This document shows positions 34,990 through 43,880 of a stretch of DNA of 64,000 nt, in pieces. How positions within the stretch are numbered: the first letter of the stretch is position 1; every line of letters begins with the position of its first letter. The notes under the pieces were generated by a model that was not told the DNA's origin, ran no database searches, and saw nothing but the letters and a program-made list of their open reading frames with translations. Made by a program: the position numbers and the translations under genes. This DNA comes from Paenibacillus ihumii (GTDB lineage Bacteria; Bacillota; Bacilli; Paenibacillales; Paenibacillaceae): assembly GCF_001403875.1 (NCBI RefSeq), contig NZ_LN884299.1, positions 1,922,117-1,986,116 on the forward strand, in the 5' to 3' direction.

Positions 34990-35001
34990 GAACAATTGTT
35001 C
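34990..35001. promoter_or_regulatory. LexA box, perfect palindrome
   Basis: GAACAATTGTTC is a perfect 12-bp palindrome with the GAAC-N4-GTTC core, about 10 bp upstream of the yneA -35 element. Confidence 0.8.
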
Positions 35002-35011
35002 TAAAAAACTA

Positions 35012-35040
35012 TTGAATCAAACAAGTGTTCGTGTTATTAT
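35012..35040 (+). promoter_or_regulatory. yneA promoter with LexA box in the spacer
   Basis: TTGAAT (35012-35017) and TATTAT (35035-35040) are 17 bp apart. Between them CAAACAAGTGTTCG (35018-35031) is a LexA box with one core mismatch (AAAC for GAAC). Repressor bound there would cover the promoter. Confidence 0.78.
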
Positions 35041-35055
35041 GATTTCAAAATCATA

Positions 35056-35069
35056 AGAACATTTGTTTG
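35056..35069. promoter_or_regulatory. LexA box near the yneA start
   Basis: AGAACATTTGTTTG matches CGAAC-N4-GTTYG except for the first base. It lies between the -10 element and the yneA start codon, a third operator for this gene. Confidence 0.78.
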
Positions 35070-35081
35070 GAGTGATAAATT

Positions 35082-35483
35082 ATGTTGAGATACAGTACAT
35101 ATCAAAGCATTTATGATCGTAAGACTGATTCCCGTAATGAAGGGGCGCTGCGAAAGGGTGCCGCCAGATTGAAGGAAGCAATTGCTAACTCCATTTCGAA
35201 TATAATTGCTAGAATAACTTTGGTTAAAGTGATGGTGTTTTTTCTGTTCGTAGTTATGGCCTGGGCTGCAATGGCGTCAGCGGTAGACTCATCATCTGAC
35301 CATGATGTTGCAGAATCAGAGTCCGTTGTGGTCAGGCAGGGCGATTCCCTGTGGAAGATTGCAGCAGCTCATAAGCCGGGCGATATGGATACGAGAATAT
35401 ATGTTACGGCGATTCAGCGGGCGAATGGTCTGGCCGGAAGTAATATTCAGCCAGGGGATATCCTCGTCCTGCCCGCAAAATGA
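35082..35483 (+). CDS. yneA: YneA-like SOS cell-division suppressor with LysM domain
   Basis: A GGAGTG site precedes the ATG; the product has 133 residues. A basic N-terminal region (1-45) is followed by a membrane helix (about 48-67, VMVFFLFVVMAWAAMASAV) and an extracytoplasmic LysM domain (VVRQGDSLWKIAAAHKPGDMDTRIYVTAIQRANGLAGSNIQPGDILVLP). B. subtilis YneA has the same order and delays septation during SOS. The first 45 residues are longer than in YneA and unlike it. Divergence from lexA and three LexA boxes in its control region make SOS induction nearly certain. Confidence 0.9.
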   Translation: MLRYSTYQSIYDRKTDSRNEGALRKGAARLKEAIANSISNIIARITLVKVMVFFLFVVMAWAAMASAVDSSSDHDVAESESVVVRQGDSLWKIAAAHKPGDMDTRIYVTAIQRANGLAGSNIQPGDILVLPAK

Positions 35484-35537
35484 GTTTAGGTTTAGTTATT
35501 CATAAAAGTCTATTCACGCTCTGAATATGCTTTACGC

Positions 35538-35578
35538 CAAAGAAGGAGCCGCAAGTTTAGTTTGCGGTTCCTTCTTTG
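35538..35578. terminator. long hairpin after yneA, probable terminator
   Basis: A 17-bp stem (CAAAGAAGGAGCCGCAA with TTGCGGTTCCTTCTTTG, one G-T pair) has a seven-base loop. T-richness is inside the right arm rather than after it. Confidence 0.7.
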
Positions 35579-35662
35579 TGTTAGTTACGTATTAATTGTA
35601 ATGTTCCTGAAATTACGATTCTGCCAAGCGCCTTTCGTTATTTTTATTTTCCTCCCAAGGAA

Positions 35663-35905
35663 TTGACAGGTACTGTCCGTATCCCGGCTTCCGGGTTTAC
35701 AGATGATGACGGCCACATCGCTTCGGAGTTCGAAGGGATGGGGACGAACGGATATTCTAATTTATACATTAATGGAGTAATGCAGGAGAGCAGATTGTAC
35801 CGTTTGACTAGAGCGGATTTAACACTTATTCTTGAAGGAGATACCGTTTTGGTCGGGGCACCTATTATTGTGGAGAATGTTTCATTTACAGCCCGCATTC
35901 AATAG
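35663..35905 (+). CDS. DUF4183-like protein lacking a normal start
   Basis: The text GTVRIPASGFTDDDGHIASEFEGMGTNGYSNLYINGVMQESRLYRL ... GDTVLVGAPIIVENVSF has the DUF4183 pattern (I/L-IPA--F-DDDG----L------Y-NVYINGVLQ---Y). Similarity continues upstream of the TTG at 35663: the frame is open from 35585 and reads PSAFRYFYFPPKEL, including the RYFY element usual in the family, but holds no ATG, GTG or TTG. The 5' end is therefore lost or a rare start (ATT, CTG) is used. It may be a decaying copy. Its place between yneA and the DUF896 gene is where Bacillus has the resolvase-like yneB. Confidence 0.55.
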   Translation: MTGTVRIPASGFTDDDGHIASEFEGMGTNGYSNLYINGVMQESRLYRLTRADLTLILEGDTVLVGAPIIVENVSFTARIQ

Positions 35906-35992
35906 CGTTATCTCTGGATCCGGTATCTTGACAACCCTTATTCGTCATGTCAATGTTAAAAGGGAAATCATGATTTTGTTCAGGAGGAAACT

Positions 35993-36166
35993 ATGGATAT
36001 AGATGCAATGGTACGGCGCATTAATGAATTGGCGCGCAAGAATAAGGCTGAAGGACTAACGGAAGATGAAATGCTGGAACGCGCGCAGCTTCGGGAGACT
36101 TATCTTCAGAACATAAGAAGAAATTTCCGCCAGCAGCTGGAATCAATCGAAGTGGTGGATAAATAA
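35993..36166 (+). CDS. ynzC: DUF896 protein (YnzC-like)
   Basis: The 57-residue protein starts at ATG 35993 behind a perfect AGGAGG. It begins MDIDAMVRRINELARKNKAEGLTEDE and continues MLERAQLRETYLQNIRRNFRQQLESIEVVDK, the complete DUF896/UPF0291 two-helix family, whose B. subtilis member ynzC lies in the SOS-controlled yneA-yneB-ynzC operon. The order yneA-ynzC is kept here, with yneB missing. The role is unknown. A weak GC-rich hairpin with three T follows (about 36169-36193). Confidence 0.92.
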   Translation: MDIDAMVRRINELARKNKAEGLTEDEMLERAQLRETYLQNIRRNFRQQLESIEVVDK

Positions 36167-36217
36167 TAGGCCGGCCTACGGGTCCGGCTTTACATATGAG
36201 CAAGGAGGTTCTTATAC

Positions 36218-37210
36218 ATGGAATATGCATATCTAGGCAAAAGCGGTTTAGCCGTATCGCGGCTATGTTTAGGAAGTATGACCTTCGGCGGACAGACCGA
36301 TGAAGCGGAATCGGCCCGCATGATCGCCGCCTTTCTGGATCAGGGCGGCAATTTTATCGATACGGCCGATGTATACACCGAAGGGCGTTCCGAGGAAATC
36401 GTCGGCAAGTATATTAAAGACCGTCGTTCCGAGGTCGTTCTGGCTACCAAGGTCCGCATGCGTACGTCGCCTGACGTGAATGGCTTCGGAGCTTCCCGCA
36501 AGCGGATTATGGACGGGGTGGATGCCAGCCTAAGAAGGCTTGGGACCGATTACATTGATCTTTATCAGATCCATGTCTGGGATGCCGATACGCCGGTGGA
36601 GGAGACGCTCAGAGCGCTGGATGATCTGGTTACCTCCGGTAAAGTACGTTACATAGGCTGTTCGAATTATTTGTCGTGGCAGCTCATGAAGAGTCTAGGC
36701 ATCAGCGACTTTAGAGGGTATTCCCGTTACATTTCTTTACAGCAGCAGTACAGTCTGGTGAATCGAGAGGCCGAACGTGAGCTTGTCTCTTTATGCGAGG
36801 AAGAGAAGGTGGGCATTATTCCGTGGGCACCGCTCGGGGGCGGCTTCCTGACCGGTAAATACCGCCGCGGCGAAACGCCGAGCGAAGGCCGTCTGGGAAC
36901 GGCAAAATCGGGAGAAAGCAGCTGGCAGAACCGTGCCGATGACAGAAATTTTGCTATTCTGGATGCCGTATTGGCTGTAGCCGAGGAAACGGGCAGAACC
37001 CCTGCCCAGGTGTCTCTGAATTGGCTGCTGGAGCAGCCTTGCATTACGTCGCCGATTTTCGGGGCCAGCACATTTGCGCAATTCGAGGAGAATATGGGAG
37101 CAGTCGGCTGGAGATTGCCGCAAGAGCTGCGTCAGCGCCTGGATGCAGCCAGCGCGCTTCCCGATGAATATCCCGCCCGGTTCCTGAACAAATTTAGTAG
37201 AAATATCTAA
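36218..37210 (+). CDS. aldo/keto reductase
   Basis: The 330-residue protein starts behind AAGGAGG. It is an NADPH-dependent AKR TIM barrel of the AKR11/YajO-like group: LGKSGLAVSRLCLGSMTFGG at the N-terminus, catalytic Asp and Tyr in NFIDTADVYTEGRSEE (Tyr near 53), Lys in VVLATKVRMR, His in YQIHVWDADTPVEETLRALD and the coenzyme loop GASTFAQFEENMGA. Such enzymes reduce aldehydes and ketones; the physiological substrate is not evident. It heads a run of plus-strand genes with short gaps (19 and 33 bases) that may form one transcript. Confidence 0.92.
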   Translation: MEYAYLGKSGLAVSRLCLGSMTFGGQTDEAESARMIAAFLDQGGNFIDTADVYTEGRSEEIVGKYIKDRRSEVVLATKVRMRTSPDVNGFGASRKRIMDGVDASLRRLGTDYIDLYQIHVWDADTPVEETLRALDDLVTSGKVRYIGCSNYLSWQLMKSLGISDFRGYSRYISLQQQYSLVNREAERELVSLCEEEKVGIIPWAPLGGGFLTGKYRRGETPSEGRLGTAKSGESSWQNRADDRNFAILDAVLAVAEETGRTPAQVSLNWLLEQPCITSPIFGASTFAQFEENMGAVGWRLPQELRQRLDAASALPDEYPARFLNKFSRNI

Positions 37211-37229
37211 TCATCTAGGAGGAAGATCC

Positions 37230-37766
37230 ATGGCTTCATTTGACAGGAAAGTTGAACGCAACCAGATGAAATTAAGCAAGAAGGGAAAGAACCCGCTCGA
37301 CAAGAAGGGCGGAGTAAGAACCGGTACGGGCAGGATGATGGGGGCCCGGGGGGATGGGGATGTTTTTAAAGGCAGAAAAATCATTCTTCCGCTGCTGCTC
37401 ATTCTTCTAGCGGGCCTATACGCAGGCGTCGCGCTGGCAGGCGGCAGCACGGAGGTAAGCACGACGATGTTCTGGGTCACGATTGTCCTCTACGTCATTT
37501 TGGCTATTGCTTTATTCCTCAACAAGCCTTATTTGCGGGTGAACAAGAACTATTTGTTTACCGCCAAGTTCAACCGGGACCGCATGCTGGAAGCGGGGCA
37601 AATCAGCAAAATTACAGCATCTGCGAACAAAATCACGATTACGCCAAAGGCTGGCGGACAGAATTGGGTATTCCACCGCAGACGCAACTTGTTCGATACG
37701 CCGGCTATGTCGGAACGTTTGGAGACATTTGCCAAGACACATAAAGTCGATTTTATTAAAGAGTAA
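37230..37766 (+). CDS. membrane protein of unknown function
   Basis: The ATG stands behind AGGAGGAAG; the product has 178 residues. A very basic N-terminus (1-50, rich in Lys, Arg and Gly) is followed by two membrane helices (about 51-70 and 80-99) and a C-terminal cytoplasmic domain of beta-strand character (LRVNKNYLFTAKF, ISKITASANKITITPKAGGQNWVFHRRRNLFD). The last part resembles a PH-like small domain, but this is a guess from pattern. No family name is claimed. The close spacing to both neighbours suggests cotranscription with the aldo/keto reductase and HAD genes. Confidence 0.75.
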   Translation: MASFDRKVERNQMKLSKKGKNPLDKKGGVRTGTGRMMGARGDGDVFKGRKIILPLLLILLAGLYAGVALAGGSTEVSTTMFWVTIVLYVILAIALFLNKPYLRVNKNYLFTAKFNRDRMLEAGQISKITASANKITITPKAGGQNWVFHRRRNLFDTPAMSERLETFAKTHKVDFIKE

Positions 37767-37799
37767 GAATTTATCGGGAGAAGAGAGGACAGAGAATAA

Positions 37800-38591
37800 A
37801 TGACGATTAAAGCCGTATGTTTCGATCTGGATGATACCCTGCTATGGGACGAGCGCAGCGTGAAGGAGGCTTTCTCGGAAACCTGCCAGAAGGCCAAGGC
37901 AGCGGTTGGCATCGATCCGGTAAAGCTGGAAGAGGCGGTGCGCAAGGAAGCCAGGGAGCTGTATGAATCCTATGAGACCTTTCCGTTTACCAAAATGATC
38001 GGGATCAACCCGTTCGAAGGGCTGTGGGCCCACTTCACCGCAGGAGAGCAGCCTGAATTCCGCAAGCTGGAGCAGCTGGCTCCGGTATATCGCAAGGAAT
38101 CCTGGCGCCGCGGTCTGCTTGCTTTAGGCATTGACAACGAGGAGCTTGCAGCGGAGCTGGCCGAGCAGTTCGGCAAGGAGCGGCGCGCCCGCCCGCATGT
38201 CTACGAGGAGACCTTCGAGGTGCTGCAGGAGCTTAAAGGAAAGGTGAAGCTGCTGCTGCTAACGAACGGCTGCCCGGCGCTCCAGCAGGAGAAGCTGAAT
38301 GGGGTTCCCGAGCTGGCCCCGTTCTTTGATGAAATTATTATTTCCGGAGCGTTCGGCAAAGGCAAACCCGATTCCGCGATATTCCGGCATGCTCTGGAGC
38401 GGCTCGGCGTTGAAGCCAATGAAGCGATTATGGTTGGGGACAAGCTTACGACCGACATTATCGGTTCGCTTGGCGTAGGCATGAAGGCCGTTTGGATCAA
38501 CCGGGTCGGCCATGAGCGCAGCGATGAAATCATTCCGGATTACGAAATCAAGCATTTATCCGAGCTTCATGACATTATTGCCGCCAATTAA
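37800..38591 (+). CDS. HAD-family hydrolase (YjjG/subfamily IA-like)
   Basis: The 263-residue protein begins at an ATG behind GAGAGGACAGAG. HAD motifs are complete: I FDLDDTLLW with nucleophile Asp9 and acid Asp11, II LLLTNG near 151, III Lys in GKGKPDSAIF near 182-187 and IV MVGDKLTTDIIG near 211. A helical cap (about 20-115) between motifs I and II makes it subfamily IA. Candidates are nucleotide or sugar-phosphate phosphatases of the YjjG or house-cleaning type; the substrate is not determined. A strong terminator follows. Confidence 0.88.
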   Translation: MTIKAVCFDLDDTLLWDERSVKEAFSETCQKAKAAVGIDPVKLEEAVRKEARELYESYETFPFTKMIGINPFEGLWAHFTAGEQPEFRKLEQLAPVYRKESWRRGLLALGIDNEELAAELAEQFGKERRARPHVYEETFEVLQELKGKVKLLLLTNGCPALQQEKLNGVPELAPFFDEIIISGAFGKGKPDSAIFRHALERLGVEANEAIMVGDKLTTDIIGSLGVGMKAVWINRVGHERSDEIIPDYEIKHLSELHDIIAAN

Positions 38592-38605
38592 TTAATATAA
38601 TTAAG

Positions 38606-38654
38606 AAAAAGCTGCTTACGTTCCACAAGCGTGGAGGACGGAAGCAGCTTTTTT
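38606..38654. terminator. bidirectional terminator between the HAD gene and mtnD
   Basis: AAAAAGCTGCTT pairs with AAGCAGCTTTTTT, with inner CGTTCC opposite GGAGGACG. A-rich and T-rich flanks let it serve both convergent genes. Confidence 0.88.
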
Positions 38655-38676
38655 GTGCTCATATGTTAAGCCCGAA

Positions 38677-39219
38677 TTATGCTTTCTTGAAGGCAGGGTC
38701 ATCGTAAGGATGGGCGATCCAGCCGTTCTCTTCCACGAAGAGCCGCACGGCTACGACCTTGCGTTCATCTGTTAATGTAAAGAAATGCGCCGTGTTCTCA
38801 GGAACGGAGATTAAGTCTCCCGGCACGAGGTTGACGTCGAAATAGCCTGTTTGATCATCGCCCTTAATGATAAAGGTTCCGGCACCGGCGATAATAACGC
38901 GGATTTCATCCTCCGTATGCGTATGAACCTGCTCGAATTTAGCGAGCAGCTCCTCAATATTCGGCGTTGCTTCGCTTAGCGTGATGATATCCCACGTCCG
39001 ATATCCGCGACGTGCAACCAAATCTTTAATTTCTGCATCAAAGGTACGGAGAATTTCACCTTTTTGTTCATCAGACAAGGTGAAATTGTTTTGGAGCTCC
39101 GCAGGCAGCTTGCTTACGTCCCAATGCTCATAAATCACCTCATACTGACTCAGGAAATTCCGAACATTATCTTCCCCGGATATAATTTCGTTCGTGTTTC
39201 TTATTCTGATTTCCGCCAT
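38677..39219 (-). CDS. mtnD: acireductone dioxygenase (methionine salvage)
   Basis: Starting at the ATG ending at 39219 gives 180 residues (MAEIRIRNTNEIISGEDNV); the open frame extends 22 codons further but without the family start. It is a cupin with the ARD metal site: two His and one Glu in QVHTHTEDEIR (about 98-106) and the distal His in PENTAHFFTL. The enzyme oxidises acireductone to 2-keto-4-methylthiobutyrate and formate in the methylthioadenosine salvage pathway. No other mtn gene is near. It diverges from metH, the other methionine-forming route, across 205 bases. Confidence 0.92.
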   Translation of the reverse strand: MAEIRIRNTNEIISGEDNVRNFLSQYEVIYEHWDVSKLPAELQNNFTLSDEQKGEILRTFDAEIKDLVARRGYRTWDIITLSEATPNIEELLAKFEQVHTHTEDEIRVIIAGAGTFIIKGDDQTGYFDVNLVPGDLISVPENTAHFFTLTDERKVVAVRLFVEENGWIAHPYDDPAFKKA

Positions 39220-39424
39220 GGGATTACCCCGCTTTCTTATGGATATGATTGCATTATATCCGATACCTCCCCGGATTGTCGACACTTAAATTCGATTCTG
39301 GCTGCGCTGCCTGATCTTAGGCCGTTAAAGGGTTCGCACAGCCAAGTAAATTGCTTTTCACCTTTTCTTTAACACTTTGTTCTGTTAAACTAAATGTTAA
39401 TGTTTTGTGGGAGGGATTAAGATC

Positions 39425-42400
39425 ATGAGTAAGCCTAGCATAGAGTCCAGAATGAAAGAACGAATATTGATCCTCGACGGTGCTATGGGCACGATGATTC
39501 AGCAGGAGGATTTATCGCCGGCCGATTTTGGCGGCGAGGAGCTGGACGGCTGTAATGAAATGCTCGTGCTCACCCGTCCTGATGTGATCCAGGGGATTCA
39601 CGAGAAGTACTTGGAAGCTGGAGCAGATTTAATATCGACGAATACGTTTGGTGCGACGTCCGTCGTACTTGCCGAATATGATATACAAGACAAAGCTCGA
39701 GAAATCAATCTGGCTGCGGCTCGCCTCGCGATCGCTGCGGCCGACAAGTACAGCACGCCCGAACATCCGAGATATGTGGTCGGAGCACTCGGGCCGACGA
39801 CAAAGACGTTGTCGGTTACAGGCGGCGTTACCTTCGACGAGCTGATCGAGAGCTATGAGGAACAGGCGCTTGCGCTGGTTGAGGCTGGCGTAGATGCTCT
39901 TCTGCTTGAGACGTCGCAGGATACGCTCAACGTGAAGGCGGGCAGCATCGGAATTACACGCGCTTACGAAGCAGCTGGCAAGAAGCTGCCGCTCATGATT
40001 TCGGGAACCATCGAGCCGATGGGCACGACGCTGGCCGGACAGAATATCGAGGCCTTCTACATTTCCCTGGAGCATTTGAAGCCGATTTCCTTTGGTCTTA
40101 ACTGCGCTACGGGGCCGGAGTTCATGCGGGATCATATCCGCACCCTGTCCGATATGTCGAGCGCTGGCGTGAGCTGCTATCCGAATGCCGGCTTGCCCGA
40201 TGAGAATGGTAAATACCACGAGTCGCCGGAATCGCTGGCAATGAAGATGGGCGCCTTTGCGGAACAGGGCTGGTTGAATATCGCCGGGGGATGCTGCGGA
40301 ACGACGCCGGAACATATAGCCGCACTAGCGGAGACAATGGGCCAATATGCACCTAGGGCGATGAACGGCAAGCATCCGGCAGCGGTATCCGGGGTTGAGA
40401 CGGTATATATTGAGGAAGATAACCGTCCGATAATGATTGGCGAACGGACGAATATTTCCGGATCCCGGAAGTTTAAGCGCTTGATCAAGGAAGGCAAATT
40501 CGATGAGGCTTCGGAAATTGCCCGTTCCCAGGTGAAGGGCGGAGCGATGGTCATCGACATTAACCTTCAGGATACGGATATCGACGAGGCTTATGCCGTA
40601 CAGAATTTTTATCCTATGGTGACGAAGAAGATCAAAGCACCGATCATGATTGATTCCACCTATGATCATATTATTGAGCTGGCGCTAAAATATTCCCAGG
40701 GCAAGGCGATCATTAACTCGATTAACCTTGAGGATGGGGAGACGAAGTTCCAGCAGATCGTTCCGCTTATCCATCGTTATGGCGCGGCTGTTGTCTGCAT
40801 TCTCATTGATGAGCGCGGGCAGGCCGTATCCCGAGAGGCGAAGATGGAGGTGGCCACGCGTGCTTATGAACTGCTCGTCAATAAGTATGGCGTGCAGCCG
40901 GAGGATATTATATTTGATCCGAATATGTTCCCGGTAGGCTCGGGCGACCCTCAGTACATCGGCTCTGCGGTGGAGACGATTGAAGGGATTCGCATGATCA
41001 AGGAGAAGTACCCTAGAGCGAAGACGATTTTAGGACTGAGCAACATTTCCTTCGGATTGCCGGATGCCGGGCGCGAGGTGCTCAACTCTGTGTACCTGTA
41101 CCACTGCACGAAGGCCGGCCTCGACTATGCCATCGTCAATACGGAGAAGCTTGAGCGTTACGCCTCGATTTCAGAGGAAGACCGCAAGCTGGCCGAGGAG
41201 CTAATTTTCAACACCAATGACGAGACGCTGGCCGCTTTTGTCGCTGCGTTTCGGGACAAGAAGGTGGAGAAGAAGTCCAAGGCCGACAATTTGACGCTAG
41301 AGGAACGGCTTGCCAATTACGTTGTAGAAGGCAGCAAGGAAGGGCTGATCGCGGATCTGGAGGAGGCTCTCAAGAAGTACAGCCCGCTGGACGTCATTAA
41401 CGGACCGCTCATGGCGGGAATGGAAGAGGTCGGCCGCCTGTTCAACAACAATGAGCTGATCGTGGCCGAGGTGCTGCAAAGCGCTGAGGTGATGAAGGCG
41501 TCCGTCGCTTTCCTGGAGCCGTTCATGGAGAAGAACGAGTCCTCGGTGAAGGGCAAAATTCTGCTGGCTACTGTCAAAGGCGACGTGCATGACATCGGAA
41601 AGAATCTGGTGGAAATCATTTTATCCAACAATGGTTACCAGATCATTAATTTGGGTATAAAAGTACCACCGGAGCGTATTATTGAAGCTTACCGCAAGGA
41701 GAAGCCGGATGCGATCGGACTGTCTGGACTTCTCGTGAAGTCCGCGCAGCAAATGGTGCTCACCGCTCAGGACTTGCGCAATGCGGGAATCGAGGTTCCG
41801 ATTCTTGTCGGCGGAGCGGCGCTCACCCGCAAATTTACGAAGACCCGGATCCGCCCGGAATATGACGGCATGGTCATCTATGCCAAGGATGCCATGGATG
41901 GACTGGACCTGGCGAACAAGCTGATGGACCCGGCCAAAAGAGAAGAGATGCGCTTGGAAATGGAAGCCGAGCAGGAGGCGGAGGCCAGTGTGGCCGTAGC
42001 GGTCAAGGAACTGCCGCAGCTTACTCGCGTTGAAAGATCCAACATCTCGACCGATGCGCCGGTGTTTACGCCGCCGGATCTGGAGCGTCATATCCTGCGC
42101 AATTATCCGATAAGCCATATCATTCCGTATATCAATATGCAAATGCTGCTTGGACATCATTTGGGGCTTCGCGGCTCCGTCGAGCAGCTGTTAGCCAAGG
42201 AAGATCCTAAGGCGGTCCAGTTGAAGGAGACCGTCGATCAAATTCTGTACGAAGCGGTCACGGACGGCATCATTCAGGCTCAAGCGATGTACCGGTTCTT
42301 CCCTGCGCAATCCTCGGGCAATGAGATCATCATCTATGATCCTGAGAACCATGCAAAGGTGCTGCATAGATTTGACTTCCCGCGTCAGCGTGTAGAGCCG

Positions 42401-42865
42401 TACCTCTGCTTGTCCGATTTCCTGAAATCCGTTGACAGCGGCATAATGGATTATGTCGGCTTTCTCGTCGTGAGCGCTGGCCAGGGCATTCGGGATCGCT
42501 CCGAGAAGCTGAAGGAGCAGGGCGATTATCTTCAGTCTCATGCGCTGCAATCGGTGGCCCTGGAGGTTGCCGAGGGGCTTGCTGAACGGGTTCACCACAT
42601 GATGCGCGACTCATGGGGCTTCCCTGACCCGCAGGATATGACGATGAAGCAGCGCCTCGGCGCACGTTATCAAGGAATCCGCGTATCCTTCGGCTATCCG
42701 GCTTGTCCTGACCTTGAATATCAAGGTCCGCTCTTCGAGCTGATGAAGCCTGAGGATATCGGGGTCGAATTGACGGAAGGCTTCATGATGGAGCCGGAAG
42801 CATCGGTATCCGCCATGGTATTTGCCCATCCGCAGGCGCAATATTTTAACGTCGACAAAGCTTAG
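39425..42865 (+). CDS. metH: cobalamin-dependent methionine synthase
   Basis: A GGGAGGGA site before ATG 39425 gives 1146 residues. All four modules are present. The homocysteine domain is at about 1-320, with ILDGAMGTMIQ and zinc ligands including GGCCGTTPEH near 287. The pterin-binding domain is at about 335-600 (MIGERTNISGSRKF). The B12 module has a helical cap and the cobalt-ligand motif DVHDIGKN near 720, with GLSGLLVKS and GGAALT. The activation domain (about 880-1146) has the SAM-site text RFGYPACPDLEY-like VSFGYPACPDLEYQG near the end. The enzyme transfers the methyl of 5-methyl-THF to homocysteine. No S-box or cobalamin riboswitch is recognisable in the 205 bases upstream. Confidence 0.96.
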   Translation: MSKPSIESRMKERILILDGAMGTMIQQEDLSPADFGGEELDGCNEMLVLTRPDVIQGIHEKYLEAGADLISTNTFGATSVVLAEYDIQDKAREINLAAARLAIAAADKYSTPEHPRYVVGALGPTTKTLSVTGGVTFDELIESYEEQALALVEAGVDALLLETSQDTLNVKAGSIGITRAYEAAGKKLPLMISGTIEPMGTTLAGQNIEAFYISLEHLKPISFGLNCATGPEFMRDHIRTLSDMSSAGVSCYPNAGLPDENGKYHESPESLAMKMGAFAEQGWLNIAGGCCGTTPEHIAALAETMGQYAPRAMNGKHPAAVSGVETVYIEEDNRPIMIGERTNISGSRKFKRLIKEGKFDEASEIARSQVKGGAMVIDINLQDTDIDEAYAVQNFYPMVTKKIKAPIMIDSTYDHIIELALKYSQGKAIINSINLEDGETKFQQIVPLIHRYGAAVVCILIDERGQAVSREAKMEVATRAYELLVNKYGVQPEDIIFDPNMFPVGSGDPQYIGSAVETIEGIRMIKEKYPRAKTILGLSNISFGLPDAGREVLNSVYLYHCTKAGLDYAIVNTEKLERYASISEEDRKLAEELIFNTNDETLAAFVAAFRDKKVEKKSKADNLTLEERLANYVVEGSKEGLIADLEEALKKYSPLDVINGPLMAGMEEVGRLFNNNELIVAEVLQSAEVMKASVAFLEPFMEKNESSVKGKILLATVKGDVHDIGKNLVEIILSNNGYQIINLGIKVPPERIIEAYRKEKPDAIGLSGLLVKSAQQMVLTAQDLRNAGIEVPILVGGAALTRKFTKTRIRPEYDGMVIYAKDAMDGLDLANKLMDPAKREEMRLEMEAEQEAEASVAVAVKELPQLTRVERSNISTDAPVFTPPDLERHILRNYPISHIIPYINMQMLLGHHLGLRGSVEQLLAKEDPKAVQLKETVDQILYEAVTDGIIQAQAMYRFFPAQSSGNEIIIYDPENHAKVLHRFDFPRQRVEPYLCLSDFLKSVDSGIMDYVGFLVVSAGQGIRDRSEKLKEQGDYLQSHALQSVALEVAEGLAERVHHMMRDSWGFPDPQDMTMKQRLGARYQGIRVSFGYPACPDLEYQGPLFELMKPEDIGVELTEGFMMEPEASVSAMVFAHPQAQYFNVDKA

Positions 42866-42877
42866 CGAACATTCAGC

Positions 42878-42903
42878 AAAACCCTCCGATCCCGGAGGGT
42901 TTT
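42878..42903 (+). terminator. terminator of metH
   Basis: AAAACCCTCCG and CGGAGGGTTTT form a perfect 11-bp stem with a four-base loop. Confidence 0.88.
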
Positions 42904-42944
42904 GACCATAAGAAAAGCAACTGAAGACAGAAGGAGAGAGCAGA

Positions 42945-43880
42945 ATGGAGCTGTACTTTTTGGGAACTAACGCCGGCGTTCCATCATTGGAGCGAAACGT
43001 CACTTCGATCGCCCTCCGCATGCTCGAGGAGCGTCGGACCTTCTGGCTGTTCGATTGCGGGGAAGGGACGCAGCATCAAATTCTTCGTTCTCCTCTCAAG
43101 CTCAGCAAGCTGGAGAAAATATTCATCACCCATCTGCACGGGGATCATTTATTCGGTCTGCCCGGGCTCATCTCCAGCCGAGCCTATCAAGGCGGTGAGG
43201 ACCCTTTGACGATATATGGCCCGCCAGGGCTCAAGCAGTATATTCATACCAGCCTAGAGCTGAGTGAATCTCATATCAGCTATAGCCTGGATATCGTTGA
43301 GCATGAGGGGGGAGTCCTGTTTGAGGATGACTCCTTCCGCGTGGAAGCCTCGCTGCTGGAGCATCGGGTTGCCAGCTATGGATACCGAATCACCGAGAAG
43401 GATTTGCCGGGCAAGCTTAATGCTTCCGTGTTGGAGAGCTATGGCGTTCGTCCAGGCCCGCTATATGGCAAGCTGAAGCGGGGAGAGAGCGTGGAAGCGC
43501 CGGACGGCCGATGGCTTCATGCCTCCATGGTACAGGGCAAGCCGAAGAAGGGCAGAATCATCACCATTCTCGGCGATACTCGGCCTTGTGCTTCCGTGCT
43601 GCCGCTGGCGCGAAATGCAGATGTTCTCGTTCATGAGTCGACTTTTCTTCATGAGATGAAGGATACGGCGCATACCTATTACCATAGTACAGCCCGCCAA
43701 GCTGCTGAAGCTGCGCGCGAAGCGGGGGTTAAGCGCTTATTTCTGACGCATCTAAGCTCCCGTTATAAATACGAGGATCAGATTCTGCAACTGGAAGGGG
43801 AGGCGCAGGAAATATTCCCGAATGCCCGAATTGCGAGAGAGCATGTAATGTACGGGATAGAGCGGAGCCTAGACGCCTGA
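42945..43880 (+). CDS. rnz: ribonuclease Z (tRNA 3' processing)
   Basis: The 311-residue protein begins MELYFLGTNAGVPSLERNVTS behind AAGGAGAG. Metallo-beta-lactamase ligands are present: HLHGDHLFGLPG near 63-74 (HxHxDH), a distal His-Asp pair in LGDTRPC, and HLSSRYK for the last His. The exosite region (about 150-185, YRITEKDLPGKLNASVLESYGV) is the RNase Z flexible arm, which binds tRNA. It removes the 3' trailer of tRNA precursors. It has its own terminator upstream and stands alone as a transcript. Confidence 0.95.
   Translation: MELYFLGTNAGVPSLERNVTSIALRMLEERRTFWLFDCGEGTQHQILRSPLKLSKLEKIFITHLHGDHLFGLPGLISSRAYQGGEDPLTIYGPPGLKQYIHTSLELSESHISYSLDIVEHEGGVLFEDDSFRVEASLLEHRVASYGYRITEKDLPGKLNASVLESYGVRPGPLYGKLKRGESVEAPDGRWLHASMVQGKPKKGRIITILGDTRPCASVLPLARNADVLVHESTFLHEMKDTAHTYYHSTARQAAEAAREAGVKRLFLTHLSSRYKYEDQILQLEGEAQEIFPNARIAREHVMYGIERSLDA

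Noticed and set aside
39220..39424. S-box or cobalamin riboswitch before metH
   Set aside because: No terminator hairpin or conserved box elements are visible in the short intergenic region.
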